Shown: positions 53,737 to 62,484 of the stretch, piece by piece | Numbering within the stretch: the first letter of the stretch is position 1 | Layout: each line of letters begins with the position of its first letter | Made by a program: the position numbers and the translations under genes | Notes under the pieces: generated by a model | Database searches by the model: none | What the model was told of the DNA's origin: nothing | Seen by the model: the letters and a program-made list of their open reading frames with translations, nothing else | Source: Streptomyces catenulae | GTDB taxonomy: Bacteria > Actinomycetota > Actinomycetes > Streptomycetales > Streptomycetaceae | Length of the DNA stretch: 64,000 nt | Direction of reading: 5' to 3' | Assembly: GCF_000718015.1 (NCBI RefSeq) | Contig: NZ_JODY01000031.1 | Span: forward strand, 62,001 to 126,000

Positions 53737-54068
53737 GGGTGGGGATCCCTCCGTCGCGGGTGGCGCCGCCCTTCCGGGGCGGTCAGCGCTCAGGATGCCG
53801 GAGATCATCACCCCCCGGCATGTGACGTACGTCAAAGATTGAGGGTTACCCGGGGTGCGCAGGGTGGCGCAGTATCGCAGGCCACTCACCGAATTGCGGC
53901 GGTTTGGGGGAGCGCGTTGCCGAAGGGAAGCTGTCCGATGTTGGTCATCGGGTCGTTCGATGCGGGATAATGGCCTGGAAGCAATGTGTTCGATGCCGGT
54001 GACGCGTGCCGAGATGCGGCCGTCGGCTTTCGGCTGAGGATGAGCTGGTTTCAGGAAGGGGAACGAGC
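53737..54068. other. 332-bp divergent region between enoyl-CoA hydratase and DUF3117 genes
   Basis: AT-richer between 53810 and 54060. GATAAT (53966-53971) is a good -10 about 95 nt before the DUF3117 gene, with TTGGTC 19 bp upstream as a -35; the octamer TTCGATGC occurs on both sides of it. GGAAGGGG precedes ATG 54069. No additional coding sequence seen. Confidence 0.5.
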
Positions 54069-54236
54069 ATGGCGGCCATGAAGCCGCGGACGGGTGACGG
54101 CCCGCTCGAGGTGACCAAGGAGGGGCGGGGCATCGTCATGCGCGTTCCGCTCGAAGGCGGCGGGCGACTCGTCGTCGAGCTGACACCCGACGAAGCAAAG
54201 GCCCTGGGTGAGGCCCTGGAGAAGGTCACCGTCTGA
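54069..54236 (+). CDS. DUF3117 conserved actinobacterial small protein (55 aa)
   Basis: MAAMKPRTGDGPLEVTKEGR, then GIVMRVPLEGGGRLVVELTP and DEAKALGEALEKV: an almost invariant protein across actinobacteria (Rv1211 in M. tuberculosis). Function unknown; strong conservation suggests an essential or structural role. Strong ribosome-binding site GGAAGGGG. It is monocistronic with its own terminator and an AT-rich promoter region, consistent with high expression. Confidence 0.92.
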   Translation: MAAMKPRTGDGPLEVTKEGRGIVMRVPLEGGGRLVVELTPDEAKALGEALEKVTV

Positions 54237-54300
54237 GAGGGCGGCCCGAACTGCTGCGGTTCCCCGGGGCGCTGACCCCTGGTACCCCCAGCCGATGATC

Positions 54301-54345
54301 AAGGCCCTGGCGGGCGCGCCTCGTGCGCTCCCCGCCGGGGCCTTT
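54301..54345 (+). terminator. Terminator of the DUF3117 gene
   Basis: AAGGCCC-T-GGCGG / CCGCC-GGGGCCTT stem (12 pairs with one bulge), 18-nt loop, followed by TTT; 65 nt after the stop. Confidence 0.65.
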
Positions 54346-54432
54346 CGTCGTACGGGCGGCCGGACGCGGACCGGCGGAGGCGGGGTACTCCAGGACGGGC
54401 GCGGGCGGCGGTGCGGCCCCGTGCCGGGCGGG

Positions 54433-55116
54433 TCAGCCGCGTTTGACCGCGCAGAGCAGACCGTCGCCGACCGGCAGCAGCGACGGGACGAGTACGGAAC
54501 TGTCCCGGACGGCGCGCAGCAGCTCGCGCAGGCGCAGCACCTCGTCGGGCTGCTCACCGGAGTCGACGGTGCGGCCGTCGGCGAAGACGCCCGCGAAGCA
54601 GACCAGCCCGCCCGGGCGCAGCAGCCGCAGCGCCTCCGCGAGGTAGTCGGTGCACTCCGCCCGATCGCCGTCGCAGAACACCAGGTCGTAGCCGCCGTCG
54701 GCGAGGCGCGGCAGGACGTCCAGCGCCCGGCCCGGGATGAACCGCGCGCGGTTCCCGGCGAAGCCCGCCTCGCGGAACGCCTGCTTGGCGAAGGTCTGCC
54801 GCTGAGGTTCGAGATCGACGGTGGTGAGCACGCCGTCCGGCCGCATGCCGTGCAGGAGGTAGATGCCCGACACGCCCGTGCCGGTGCCGATCTCGGCGAT
54901 GGCCTTGGCGCCGGCGGTGGCGGCGAGCATCCGCAGGGCGGCACCGGTGGCGGTCGACACCGTACGGATCCCGGCGTCGCGGGCGCAGGTACGGGACCAG
55001 CGCAGGGCGATGTCGGTGGCGTCGTCGATGGTCCCGGCGCCGTACGCCTCGGCGAATGCCAGGCCCGTCTGCCGGTTGCCGGTAATGGCCCTCTCCTGTC
55101 CCCGTAGTTGACGCAA
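54433..55116 (-). CDS. O-methyltransferase (class I, COMT-like family 3)
   Basis: A SAM-dependent methyltransferase of about 217-227 aa with motif I AIAEIGTGTGVSGIYLLHGM, acidic VDLEPQRQ, the catalytic/metal region LVFCDGDRAECTDY and RPGGLVCFAGVFADG. It corresponds by place to Rv1220c next to sigE. The start is unusual: homologous-looking N-terminus TGNRQTGLAFAEAYG is preceded by ATT (55086) with a perfect GGAGAGG site 3-8 nt upstream, whereas the only standard start, TTG 55116, has none. I give the longer bounds but consider ATT 55086 likely. Confidence 0.85.
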   Translation of the reverse strand: MRQLRGQERAITGNRQTGLAFAEAYGAGTIDDATDIALRWSRTCARDAGIRTVSTATGAALRMLAATAGAKAIAEIGTGTGVSGIYLLHGMRPDGVLTTVDLEPQRQTFAKQAFREAGFAGNRARFIPGRALDVLPRLADGGYDLVFCDGDRAECTDYLAEALRLLRPGGLVCFAGVFADGRTVDSGEQPDEVLRLRELLRAVRDSSVLVPSLLPVGDGLLCAVKRG

Positions 55117-55281
55117 CGGTGACTGTATCCGCTGCGTGCGGGAACCCGCAGATGGGACCGGGCGTTAACGGGGGACAGGGGGGATGCGCGGGTGAAGACC
55201 GACGGAGACGTGAAGCAAGCACAGAAGCAGGACCAAATGCAGGTCAAAACTGCTTATCCGGAGCTAACGGGCGAGGTGGAT

Positions 55282-56049
55282 ATGGTAGGGGCTCTACTGG
55301 ACACCACCAGAGCCACCAGGGGAGGTGCGGCTGCGACGGGTGACCGCCGAGGGCGCAGACGCCTACGACGGCCGTTCGCCGAGCCGAAATCCGTGACCGA
55401 CACCGCTGACCGTCTCCGCACCCACCACTCCGCTCCTACCGCGACCTTCGCCTCAGACGCGGACGCGCAGGCGTGGACTCCCCCCAGCTGGGAGGAGATC
55501 GTCAGCACCCACAGTGCCCGGGTCTACCGCCTCGCCTACCGCCTCACCGGCAATCAGCACGACGCCGAGGACCTGACCCAGGAAGTCTTCGTCCGGGTCT
55601 TCCGTTCGCTCTCGACGTACACGCCGGGCACATTCGAGGGCTGGCTGCACCGGATCACCACCAACCTCTTCCTCGACATGGTCCGCCGCCGCCAGCGGAT
55701 CCGCTTCGACGCGCTGGGCGACGACGCCGCCGAGCGGCTGCCCAGCCGCGAGCCGTCGCCGCAGCAGCACTTCAACGACACCCACTTCGACGCCGACGTC
55801 CAGCAGGCGCTGGACACCCTGGCGCCGGAGTTCCGCGCCGCCGTCGTCCTCTGCGACATCGAGGGCCTGTCGTACGAGGAGATCGCCGCCACGCTCGGCG
55901 TGAAGCTCGGCACGGTCCGCAGCCGGATCCACCGTGGCCGCTCGCATCTGCGCAAGGCGCTCAAGCACCGCTCCCCGCAGGTGCGGGCCGAGGAGCGCGA
56001 GCAGCGGGCGCTGGCCGCGGTGTCCACCGGGGAGGTCGGAATCGCGTGA
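55282..56049 (+). CDS. ECF sigma factor (orthologue of mycobacterial SigE)
   Basis: A 255-aa group IV sigma factor. Region 2 is [50 protein letters not shown]; region 4 is [38 protein letters not shown]. About 90 non-conserved residues precede region 2. ATG 55282 with GAGGTG upstream is chosen; GTG 55192 would add 30 residues with atypical codons (CAA, GCA, ACT, CTA). Anti-sigma, HtrA and TatB genes follow, as at mycobacterial sigE, so it probably answers envelope stress. It is not the S. coelicolor gene called sigE. The GTGA overlap with the anti-sigma gene ensures equal synthesis. Confidence 0.92.
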   Translation: MVGALLDTTRATRGGAAATGDRRGRRRLRRPFAEPKSVTDTADRLRTHHSAPTATFASDADAQAWTPPSWEEIVSTHSARVYRLAYRLTGNQHDAEDLTQEVFVRVFRSLSTYTPGTFEGWLHRITTNLFLDMVRRRQRIRFDALGDDAAERLPSREPSPQQHFNDTHFDADVQQALDTLAPEFRAAVVLCDIEGLSYEEIAATLGVKLGTVRSRIHRGRSHLRKALKHRSPQVRAEEREQRALAAVSTGEVGIA

Positions 56050-56939
56050 GCCCCATTGGCGGTGCTTCCCCCGCCGAGCAGCATCTCGGTGACCGCCTCG
56101 CAGCCCTGGTCGACGGCGAGTTGGGACATGACGCGCGGGAGCGGGTGCTCGCGCACCTGGCGACCTGCGGACGGTGCAAGGCGGAGGCCGACGCCCAGCG
56201 TCGGCTCAAGAGCGTCTTCGCGCAGACCGCGCCACCCGGCCCCTCGGAGGGGCTGTTGGCGCGGTTGCAGGGGCTGCCCGGAGGAGATCCGGACGGCCCC
56301 GGCGGCGGCCTGGGCGCCTTCGGACGCGCCGAGTTCGACCGGGACGGCGGCGGCTTCGGGTACCAGCCCTCCGCCGGTGCGCACCCGGCCGAGCTGCGCG
56401 CGCCCCGGCAGCGGGGTTTCCGTATCCACGAGAGCGAGCGCGAGCGCCCGGCGGCGCCGCGCCGCCGGTTCGCGTTCGCCGCGGCCGGAGCCGTCTCGCT
56501 GGCCGCCCTCGCGCTGGGCGGCACCCTCCCGCTGGAGGCCGCGATGGATCAGCCGGGCCGTCAGGACGGCACCGGCACCACCGTCGTCCCGCTCAGCGCC
56601 ACCCCGGTCGCCGGTAGCGACCCGCTCCGCGACGCCGGACTGCTGACCTCCGGCGGCGTCGCCGGTCCGGTCGCCTCCGCGACACCCGGGCCCACCGGTC
56701 TGTACGGCCCCTCCGCCCCGCCCTCCTCGCCTCCGGCCCGGATACCGTCCGGCGGCCGGTTCGGCCCGTTGATAGCCCCGCCCGACCAGGACGGCGACGG
56801 GCGGCCGACGCCGCTGACCGTCGGCACCGCCCGCGCCCCGGGCCCGTACACCCCCGCCACCGGGGAGCTGCGCCCGCTGATCGGCTCCGCGGTGCCTCCC
56901 ACCCCCGCTCTCCACCCGCCCGCCGCTGCTCCGCGCTGA
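56046..56939 (+). CDS. Zinc-finger (ZAS) anti-sigma factor, membrane-bound
   Basis: A 297-aa partner of the preceding sigma factor. The ZAS motif His37-x3-Cys41-x2-Cys44 (HLATCGRC) follows [19 protein letters not shown]. One helix ([20 protein letters not shown], about 140-160) separates a cytoplasmic sigma-binding part from a Pro/Gly/Thr-rich extracytoplasmic tail of 130 residues. Start GTG 56046 overlaps the sigma stop by 4 nt. In mycobacteria the equivalent (RseA) releases SigE on redox change or phosphorylation-dependent proteolysis; HtrA encoded next could act on this protein. Confidence 0.9.
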   Translation: MSPIGGASPAEQHLGDRLAALVDGELGHDARERVLAHLATCGRCKAEADAQRRLKSVFAQTAPPGPSEGLLARLQGLPGGDPDGPGGGLGAFGRAEFDRDGGGFGYQPSAGAHPAELRAPRQRGFRIHESERERPAAPRRRFAFAAAGAVSLAALALGGTLPLEAAMDQPGRQDGTGTTVVPLSATPVAGSDPLRDAGLLTSGGVAGPVASATPGPTGLYGPSAPPSSPPARIPSGGRFGPLIAPPDQDGDGRPTPLTVGTARAPGPYTPATGELRPLIGSAVPPTPALHPPAAAPR

Positions 56940-57064
56940 CCACCGCCTGCGCTCTGTCACCGGGAACTGGTTGAATCGCTGCGGGGCGGTGCGTGTCGTC
57001 GACACGCGTACGGTCCACGAGGCGGCGGTGGCCCGCGCGGGTGCGGGCGAATGGTGGGGAGAGC

Positions 57065-59794
57065 ATGGACGACGGTACGGCCACCGGGCCGAAGCTGAAG
57101 TGGTGGAGCCGACCGGGACGCACCCCCGACCCGCAGCCCCACCCCGGAGCGGGTCCCCAGCCCCAGCAGGTGACCACGGAGGGTGAAGCCGTGCCACCGC
57201 CGGGGCCTGGCGCTGCGGGTACCTCGCCGGTCCCCGCCGCTGCGGGCACACCGCCGGTGCCGGGCCCGCAGCCGGTTGCCCCGGGCCCGGCCCCCGCTGC
57301 CCCGCAGCCGGTCGTCCCGGCCCCGGCCGGTCCGCAGCCGACTGCCGTCAGCGGGTCGCAGCCCGGTGTCCCGGCTGCCGCCGGTCCGCAGCCGATGCCC
57401 GTCGGTGCGGCGGGGCCGCGGCCGGACGCCTCCGGTACGGGCGGCCCGCAGCCCGGCGCCGCGCCCGGAGCCCAGTCCGGTACGCCGGTTCCGTACGAGC
57501 CGCAGTCCGCGTCGATTCCGTCCGAGCCGCAGTCCGTGTCGGTCCCGTCCGAGCCGCTGCCCGAGTCGGTCCCGTCCGGGCCGCAGTCCGCGTCGGTCCC
57601 GTCCGAGCCGCTGCCCGCGAGTCCGGCTTCCGCCGGTCCGCAGCCGGTTGCCGCCGCGGTGCCGCAGCCTGCCGGTTCGGTCTCCGCCGGGCCGCTGCCC
57701 GAGGTGGCCGCTCCTGCCGAGGCGCAGCCGGTCGCCGTGTCCGGGCCGCTGCCCGACGCGTCCGTTCCGGCCGAGCCGCAGCCGGTCGCCGCGTCCGGGC
57801 CGCTGCCCGACGCGTCCGTTCCGGCCGAGCCGCAGCCGGTCGTCCCGTCCGGGGCCGAGGCGCAGACCGTCGTCCAGCCCGACGACGCATGGCCGCCGCC
57901 GGAGCCGCTGGCCGCCACGCGCGTGTCGGTGACGGTGCCCGCAGCCGGGGCCCCGGCGACAGGCGCCCCTGAGCCCACGGCGACGGCAGCTCCCGCAGCG
58001 GAGGCTGCCCCCACGGCGGAGGCTGCCCCCGCGGCAGAGGCTCCCGCACCCGCCGCCCCCGCGCCGCTCCCGGCCGCGACCCCCATGGCATCGCCCGAGG
58101 CCGAGGCGTCCGGGGCCGGGGCCGGGGCCGCGACGCTCCAGCTCACCAAGGTCGAGCCCGAGGTGGCGCACGCGGCGGGGGGCGGGGCGCCCGCCGTGGC
58201 CGACGGGCCGCGTCATCCCAAGGACCCGTACGGCACGCCGCCGTACGGGGACCCGGGGCCGTGGGCGCCCGCGCCGCCGGTGCAGCGGCCGGTGACGACC
58301 CCGGCGCACGGCACCCCGCTGCCGCCGCCCGGCGCGGCGCCCGTCCACGGTTCCGCCGCGCCGCCGCTGCCGCCGCAGGCGCCCTACGTCGACCGGCCGC
58401 TCCCCGCCGAGCGGCCCGTGGCGCCGCAGCCGTATCCGCAGGGCGGGAACGGTACCGACGGCGGCGGGTTCGTCCCGCGGCCCGGTGACGGCGGGCCGCG
58501 GTCCGCGGTGGCGCGCAGCGCCGCGCTGCCGGTGGCCGACGCCCCGCTCCCGCCCGAGCGGCCCGTTCCGCACCCCGACGCGTCCGGGGACCACGGCCGC
58601 CTCGTCCCGGCGCACCCGGGCGGCGCCTGGCAGCAGTACGACCCGTGGAGCCCGCCGGGGCAGGCCGCGCAGCCGCCGGTCCGGCGGGCCCGGCGCGGTC
58701 CGCTCGTCGTCGGCGCGGTGGTGTTGGCGCTGCTCGCGGGGGGTGTGGGCGGCGCCGTCGGCGTGTACGTCGAACGCCACGGCGGGCCCGGCGACATCAT
58801 CCTGCCGCAGGCCGACGAGGCGCCCGCGCCCCGCGATCCGCACAGCGTCGCCGGGATCGCGCAGTCCGCGCTGCCCGGTGTCGTCACCCTCCATGTGCGG
58901 GGCAACGCCGAGCAGGGCACCGGTACCGGCTTCGTCCTCGACCGGCAGGGCCGCATCCTCACCAACAACCACGTCGTGGAGCCCGCCGGGAACGGCGGCG
59001 AGATCTCGGTGACGTTCAGCGGCGGGCAGACCGCCAAGGCGCGCGTGGTGGGCCGGGACAGCGGCTACGACCTCGCCGTCGTCCAGGTCGACAACGTCTC
59101 CGGGCTGCACCCGCTCGCCCTCGGCAACTCCGACGCGGTCCGCGTCGGCGACCCGGTGGTGGCCATCGGCGCACCGTACGACCTCGCCAACACCGTCACC
59201 GCCGGGATCATCAGCGCCAAGCAGCGGCCCATCACGGCGGGCGGTGAGAAGGGTGACGGCAGCGATGTGTCCTACGTGGACGCGCTGCAGACGGACGCGC
59301 CGATCAACCCGGGCAACTCCGGCGGTCCGCTGGTCGACGGCGAGGGCCGGGTGATCGGGATCAACAGCGCCATCCGCGCGGCCGACGGCTCCAGCCCGGA
59401 CGGCACCACCCAGGGCGGCAGCATAGGGCTGGGCTTCGCCATACCGATCAACCAGGCCAAACGGGTCGCCGAGGAGCTGATCAACACCGGCCGGGCCACC
59501 CACCCGGTCATCGGCGTCACGCTGGAGATGGAGTACCCGGGCGACGGCGCGCGGGTCAGCGGCGTCGCCAAGGACGGCCGTAACCCGGTCACCCCGGGCG
59601 GTCCCGGCGCCAAGGCGGGGATCAAGGGCGGGGACGTCATCACCCGGCTGGACGGCGCGCCCGTCCACAGCGGCGAGGAGCTGATCGTCAAGATCCGCAG
59701 CCACCGGCCGGGCGACGCGCTGACGCTGACCCTGCGCCGCGGCGGCAAGGACCGTACCGTCCATCTCACGCTCGGATCGTCGGGCACCGGCTGA
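57065..59794 (+). CDS. htrA: HtrA/DegP-family serine protease with very long Pro-rich N-terminus
   Basis: A 909-aa membrane protease. ATG 57065 follows GGGGAGAG. The N-terminal 540 residues are Pro/Ala/Gln/Ser-rich and presumably cytoplasmic, with two tandem-repeat arrays. One helix (about 548-568, VVGAVVLALLAGGVGGAVGV) anchors a trypsin-like domain with catalytic His 636 (TNNHVVEP), Asp 669 (GYDLAVVQ) and Ser 752 (NPGNSGGPL), and a C-terminal PDZ domain (GGDVITRLDGAPVHSGEELI). Mycobacterial HtrA has a far shorter N-terminus. Expected role: extracytoplasmic protein quality control linked to the upstream ECF sigma system. Confidence 0.92.
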   Translation: MDDGTATGPKLKWWSRPGRTPDPQPHPGAGPQPQQVTTEGEAVPPPGPGAAGTSPVPAAAGTPPVPGPQPVAPGPAPAAPQPVVPAPAGPQPTAVSGSQPGVPAAAGPQPMPVGAAGPRPDASGTGGPQPGAAPGAQSGTPVPYEPQSASIPSEPQSVSVPSEPLPESVPSGPQSASVPSEPLPASPASAGPQPVAAAVPQPAGSVSAGPLPEVAAPAEAQPVAVSGPLPDASVPAEPQPVAASGPLPDASVPAEPQPVVPSGAEAQTVVQPDDAWPPPEPLAATRVSVTVPAAGAPATGAPEPTATAAPAAEAAPTAEAAPAAEAPAPAAPAPLPAATPMASPEAEASGAGAGAATLQLTKVEPEVAHAAGGGAPAVADGPRHPKDPYGTPPYGDPGPWAPAPPVQRPVTTPAHGTPLPPPGAAPVHGSAAPPLPPQAPYVDRPLPAERPVAPQPYPQGGNGTDGGGFVPRPGDGGPRSAVARSAALPVADAPLPPERPVPHPDASGDHGRLVPAHPGGAWQQYDPWSPPGQAAQPPVRRARRGPLVVGAVVLALLAGGVGGAVGVYVERHGGPGDIILPQADEAPAPRDPHSVAGIAQSALPGVVTLHVRGNAEQGTGTGFVLDRQGRILTNNHVVEPAGNGGEISVTFSGGQTAKARVVGRDSGYDLAVVQVDNVSGLHPLALGNSDAVRVGDPVVAIGAPYDLANTVTAGIISAKQRPITAGGEKGDGSDVSYVDALQTDAPINPGNSGGPLVDGEGRVIGINSAIRAADGSSPDGTTQGGSIGLGFAIPINQAKRVAEELINTGRATHPVIGVTLEMEYPGDGARVSGVAKDGRNPVTPGGPGAKAGIKGGDVITRLDGAPVHSGEELIVKIRSHRPGDALTLTLRRGGKDRTVHLTLGSSGTG
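57503..57610 (+). repeat. htrA: Four tandem 27-bp coding repeats in htrA
   Basis: In-frame nonapeptide units QSASIPSEP, QSVSVPSEP, LPESVPSGP, QSASVPSEP; a partial fifth (LPA) follows. Confidence 0.8.
57740..57847 (+). repeat. htrA: Two tandem 54-bp repeats in htrA
   Basis: Units at 57740-57793 and 57794-57847 differ at 2 of 54 bases and encode SGPLPDASVPAEPQPV plus two residues. The near identity indicates a recent duplication. Confidence 0.9.
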
Positions 59795-59907
59795 CGTTTG
59801 CACGGTGTTGGCGCGGGTGACTCCCGTGCGACGCGTGGGGCCAGGTACCGTGAGGGGTGGCCTGGCCCCGGGCCGATGAGCGGCTGCGGACAACCAAGGA
59901 GCTGAAG

Positions 59908-60384
59908 GTGTTCTTCGACATAGGACCCCTGGAGCTGGTGGCTCTCGTGATCCTCGGTGTGCTCATCTTCGGCCCGGACAAGCTCCCCAAGGTCATCCAG
60001 GACGTGATGGGCTTCATCCGCAAGGTCCGGGCGTTCTCGGACAGTGCCAAGGAGGACATCCGCAGCGAGCTGGGCCCGGAGTTCAAGGACTTCGAGTTCG
60101 ACGACCTGCGCCCGAAGAACTTCGTCCGCAAGCACGTCCTGGAGAAGGACGAGTACGGACTGAAGGACCTCCAGGAGATCCGCGAGGGGTTCGACCTCAA
60201 GCAGGAGATGGCCGACGTCACCGACGCGGTCCGCAGCTACGACGACGCCTCCTCCGGCGCCGGGCGGCCGAACCTCTCCAAGGACGGCGGATCGGCCTCC
60301 GGCGGCCGTATCGACCTCTCGAAGAAGCCCTCCGGCGGGCTGGCCCCGGGCGAGCGTCCGCCCTTCGACACCGACGCCACCTGA
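59908..60384 (+). CDS. tatB: Twin-arginine translocase subunit TatB
   Basis: A 158-aa protein with the TatA/B N-terminal helix (FFDIGPLELVALVILGVLIF), the GPDKLPKVIQ hinge, an amphipathic helix and a charged C-terminus. The Glu in GPLEL and length over 150 aa favour TatB over TatA. It recruits folded Tat substrates to TatC. GTG 59908 follows AAGGAG. Position behind htrA matches the mycobacterial sigE region. Confidence 0.93.
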   Translation: MFFDIGPLELVALVILGVLIFGPDKLPKVIQDVMGFIRKVRAFSDSAKEDIRSELGPEFKDFEFDDLRPKNFVRKHVLEKDEYGLKDLQEIREGFDLKQEMADVTDAVRSYDDASSGAGRPNLSKDGGSASGGRIDLSKKPSGGLAPGERPPFDTDAT

Positions 60385-60563
60385 GCCGACGTCCTCCGCC
60401 CGGTCCGCGGCACGCTCGCCCACCGGGCGGATGTCGCATGCCGTGGGCACGCCCTTGCGCTCTGTCCCGCCCGGTCACTGGCTATGCTCCCGGTGTCCGG
60501 GGTGAGGACGCCTGAGGGGGGCGGGCCGCCCACGACACAGGGCAACGAGGAGGCTCCGCGCAG

Positions 60564-61205
60564 ATGGAGACGGTGAGTCGGGCTGCGGCCCAGTCGGATA
60601 CGGCCGACGCGGGGCGGAAGGTCGACGGCTATCTGCTGGCGGCCTTCCCCTGGTACGGCCTCGATGAGGCGTTCACCGGGCCGCGCTGGCTGCTGCGGGT
60701 CGGCGCCGCCGCCGACGGCACCGTCGAACACGGTGCGACCGGGCACGGCGAGGAGCCGACCATAAAGACCGAGACGCCCAAGGACGAGCGGTTCACCGTC
60801 GTGGTGACGGTCGCCGGGCGTCCGGTGCGGCGCAGCGGCGACGGCACCGGCGTGCTGGACGCCACCTCCGTCTCGACCGCCGCCTGGCTGGCCGGGTCCG
60901 GGCTGCTCGCCCACACCTGGCCGACGACGATGGACCGCGCGCTGCGCCAGGACTGGCTGGACCAGCAGACCGCGATCGCCTGGGAGCTGGCCGACGACCT
61001 CGACGGCGAGGGCTGGAGCGAGCTGCTGCTGCCGGTCGACGGCGAGCCGACGCCGTTCCGCTACCGCGAGTCCGCGTACGGCTGGGTGCTGGCCGGTTCG
61101 GCGGGCGACGGGGACGGGGTGCACATCGGCGCGTACGGCCGGGGGATGAGCGCGTACGGCCTGGGCTTCGGGGTGATCGCGGACCTCGCCGCGTACGAGG
61201 GCTGA
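60564..61205 (+). CDS. Conserved hypothetical protein (213 aa)
   Basis: Not a family I recognise. A soluble protein without signal peptide, cysteines or membrane helices. Trp/Tyr-rich (AFPWYGLDEAFTGPRWLLRV, SAYGWVLAGSAG) with acidic stretches; predicted alpha/beta. The central part has TWPTTMDRALRQDWLDQQTA. Start ATG 60564 has GAGGAGG about 10 nt upstream. It fills the gap between tatB and mrp and ends at a strong bidirectional terminator. Confidence 0.75.
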   Translation: METVSRAAAQSDTADAGRKVDGYLLAAFPWYGLDEAFTGPRWLLRVGAAADGTVEHGATGHGEEPTIKTETPKDERFTVVVTVAGRPVRRSGDGTGVLDATSVSTAAWLAGSGLLAHTWPTTMDRALRQDWLDQQTAIAWELADDLDGEGWSELLLPVDGEPTPFRYRESAYGWVLAGSAGDGDGVHIGAYGRGMSAYGLGFGVIADLAAYEG

Positions 61206-61213
61206 GCACGGCT

Positions 61214-61257
61214 GCGCCGAGGGGCGGACCGGAGATCCCCGGTCCGCCCCTCGGCGC
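61214..61257. terminator. Bidirectional terminator between the hypothetical gene and mrp
   Basis: Perfect 19-bp arms beginning GCGCCGAGGGGCGGACCGG, 6-nt loop (AGATCC), in the 75-bp convergent gap. Confidence 0.85.
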
Positions 61258-61280
61258 TGTGGCGGGCGGCCCGCCGCGGG

Positions 61281-62441
61281 TCAGAACTTGTTGCGCGGGG
61301 TGATCCCCAGCGACATGCCCTGGAGACCGCGCTGACGGCCGCCGAGCTTGCCGGCGATGGCGCGGATCGCGGCGCCCGCGGGGGAGTCGGGGTCGCTCAG
61401 CACCACCGGCTTGCCCTCGTCGCCGCCCTCGCGCAGCCGGACGTCGATCGGGATGGAGCCGAGCACCGGCACCTGCGCGCCGGTCGTCCGCGTCAGGCCC
61501 TCGGCGACCCGCTCGCCGCCGCCGGTGCCGAAGACGTCGACCATCTCGTCGCAGTGCGGGCAGGGCAGCCCGGACATGTTCTCGACCACGCCGACGATCT
61601 TCTGATGGGTCTGCACCGCGATCGACCCGGCCCGCTCGGCGACCTCCGCCGCGGCCTGCTGGGGCGTGGTGACGACGAGGATCTCGGCGTTGGGGACGAG
61701 CTGCGCCACGGAGATGGCGATGTCGCCGGTGCCGGGCGGCAGGTCGAGGAGGAGGACGTCGAGGTCGCCCCAGTAGACGTCGGCGAGGAACTGCTGGAGG
61801 GCGCGGTGCAGCATCGGGCCGCGCCAGACCACCGGGGCGTTGCCGGGTGTGAACATGCCGATCGAGATGACCTTCACACCGTTCGCCGACGGCGGCATGA
61901 TCATGTTCTCGACCTGGGTGGGACGGCCGTCGGCGCCCAGCATCCGCGGGACGGAGTGACCGTAGATGTCGGCGTCCACGACACCGACCTTCAGGCCGTC
62001 CGCCGCCATCGCCGCGGCGAGGTTGACCGTCACCGACGACTTGCCGACGCCGCCCTTGCCGGAGGCGACCGCGTAGACGCGGGTCAGCGAACCGGGCTTG
62101 GCGAACGGCACCTCGCGCTCGGCGGTGGTGCCGCGCAGCGCCGCCGCCAGCTCCTTGCGCTGCTCGTCGCTCATCACGTCCAGCTCGACGCTGACGCCGG
62201 TGACGCCGTCGACGCGGGCGACCGCCTCGCGGACGTTGGAGGTGATCGTCTCGCGCATCGGGCAGCCGGAGACGGTGAGGTAGACGACGACCGCCACCGC
62301 GCCGTCCGCCGCGATGTCCACCGATTTGACCATCCCCAGTTCGGTGATGGGGCGGTGGATCTCGGGGTCGTTCACCGTCGCGAGCGCGTCGCGGATCGCG
62401 TCCTCGCTCGGCGCGGCGCCTGGGGGCGTGTCGGTAGCCAT
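61281..62441 (-). CDS. mrp: Mrp/ApbC P-loop iron-sulfur carrier ATPase
   Basis: A 386-aa cytosolic Fe-S assembly/carrier protein. N-terminal MIP18 (DUF59) domain (about 8-85, SGCPMRETI), then deviant Walker A ASGKGGVGKSS, DADIYGHSVPRMLG, LLLDLPPGTGD and the cluster-binding CPHC in GLPCPHCDEM. Start ATG 62441 lies 6 nt after a TAATAT -10 box, so the transcript is leaderless. Corresponds to Rv1229c. Confidence 0.94.
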   Translation of the reverse strand: MATDTPPGAAPSEDAIRDALATVNDPEIHRPITELGMVKSVDIAADGAVAVVVYLTVSGCPMRETITSNVREAVARVDGVTGVSVELDVMSDEQRKELAAALRGTTAEREVPFAKPGSLTRVYAVASGKGGVGKSSVTVNLAAAMAADGLKVGVVDADIYGHSVPRMLGADGRPTQVENMIMPPSANGVKVISIGMFTPGNAPVVWRGPMLHRALQQFLADVYWGDLDVLLLDLPPGTGDIAISVAQLVPNAEILVVTTPQQAAAEVAERAGSIAVQTHQKIVGVVENMSGLPCPHCDEMVDVFGTGGGERVAEGLTRTTGAQVPVLGSIPIDVRLREGGDEGKPVVLSDPDSPAGAAIRAIAGKLGGRQRGLQGMSLGITPRNKF

Positions 62442-62447
62442 GCCCCG

Positions 62448-62453
62448 ATATTA
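62448..62453 (-). promoter_or_regulatory. mrp: -10 box of mrp (leaderless)
   Basis: TAATAT on the minus strand, 6 nt before ATG 62441; one mismatch from the consensus TATAAT order but a strong TANNNT match. Confidence 0.55.
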
Positions 62454-62484
62454 CGGCGGGGTAGGCCGGTGGCGGAAAGCCCGT

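Noticed and set aside
57348..58149. Minus-strand Gly/Ser/Ala-rich ORFs opposite the htrA N-terminus
   Set aside because: They mirror the Pro-rich repeat DNA; the continuous plus-strand frame into the protease domain is decisive.
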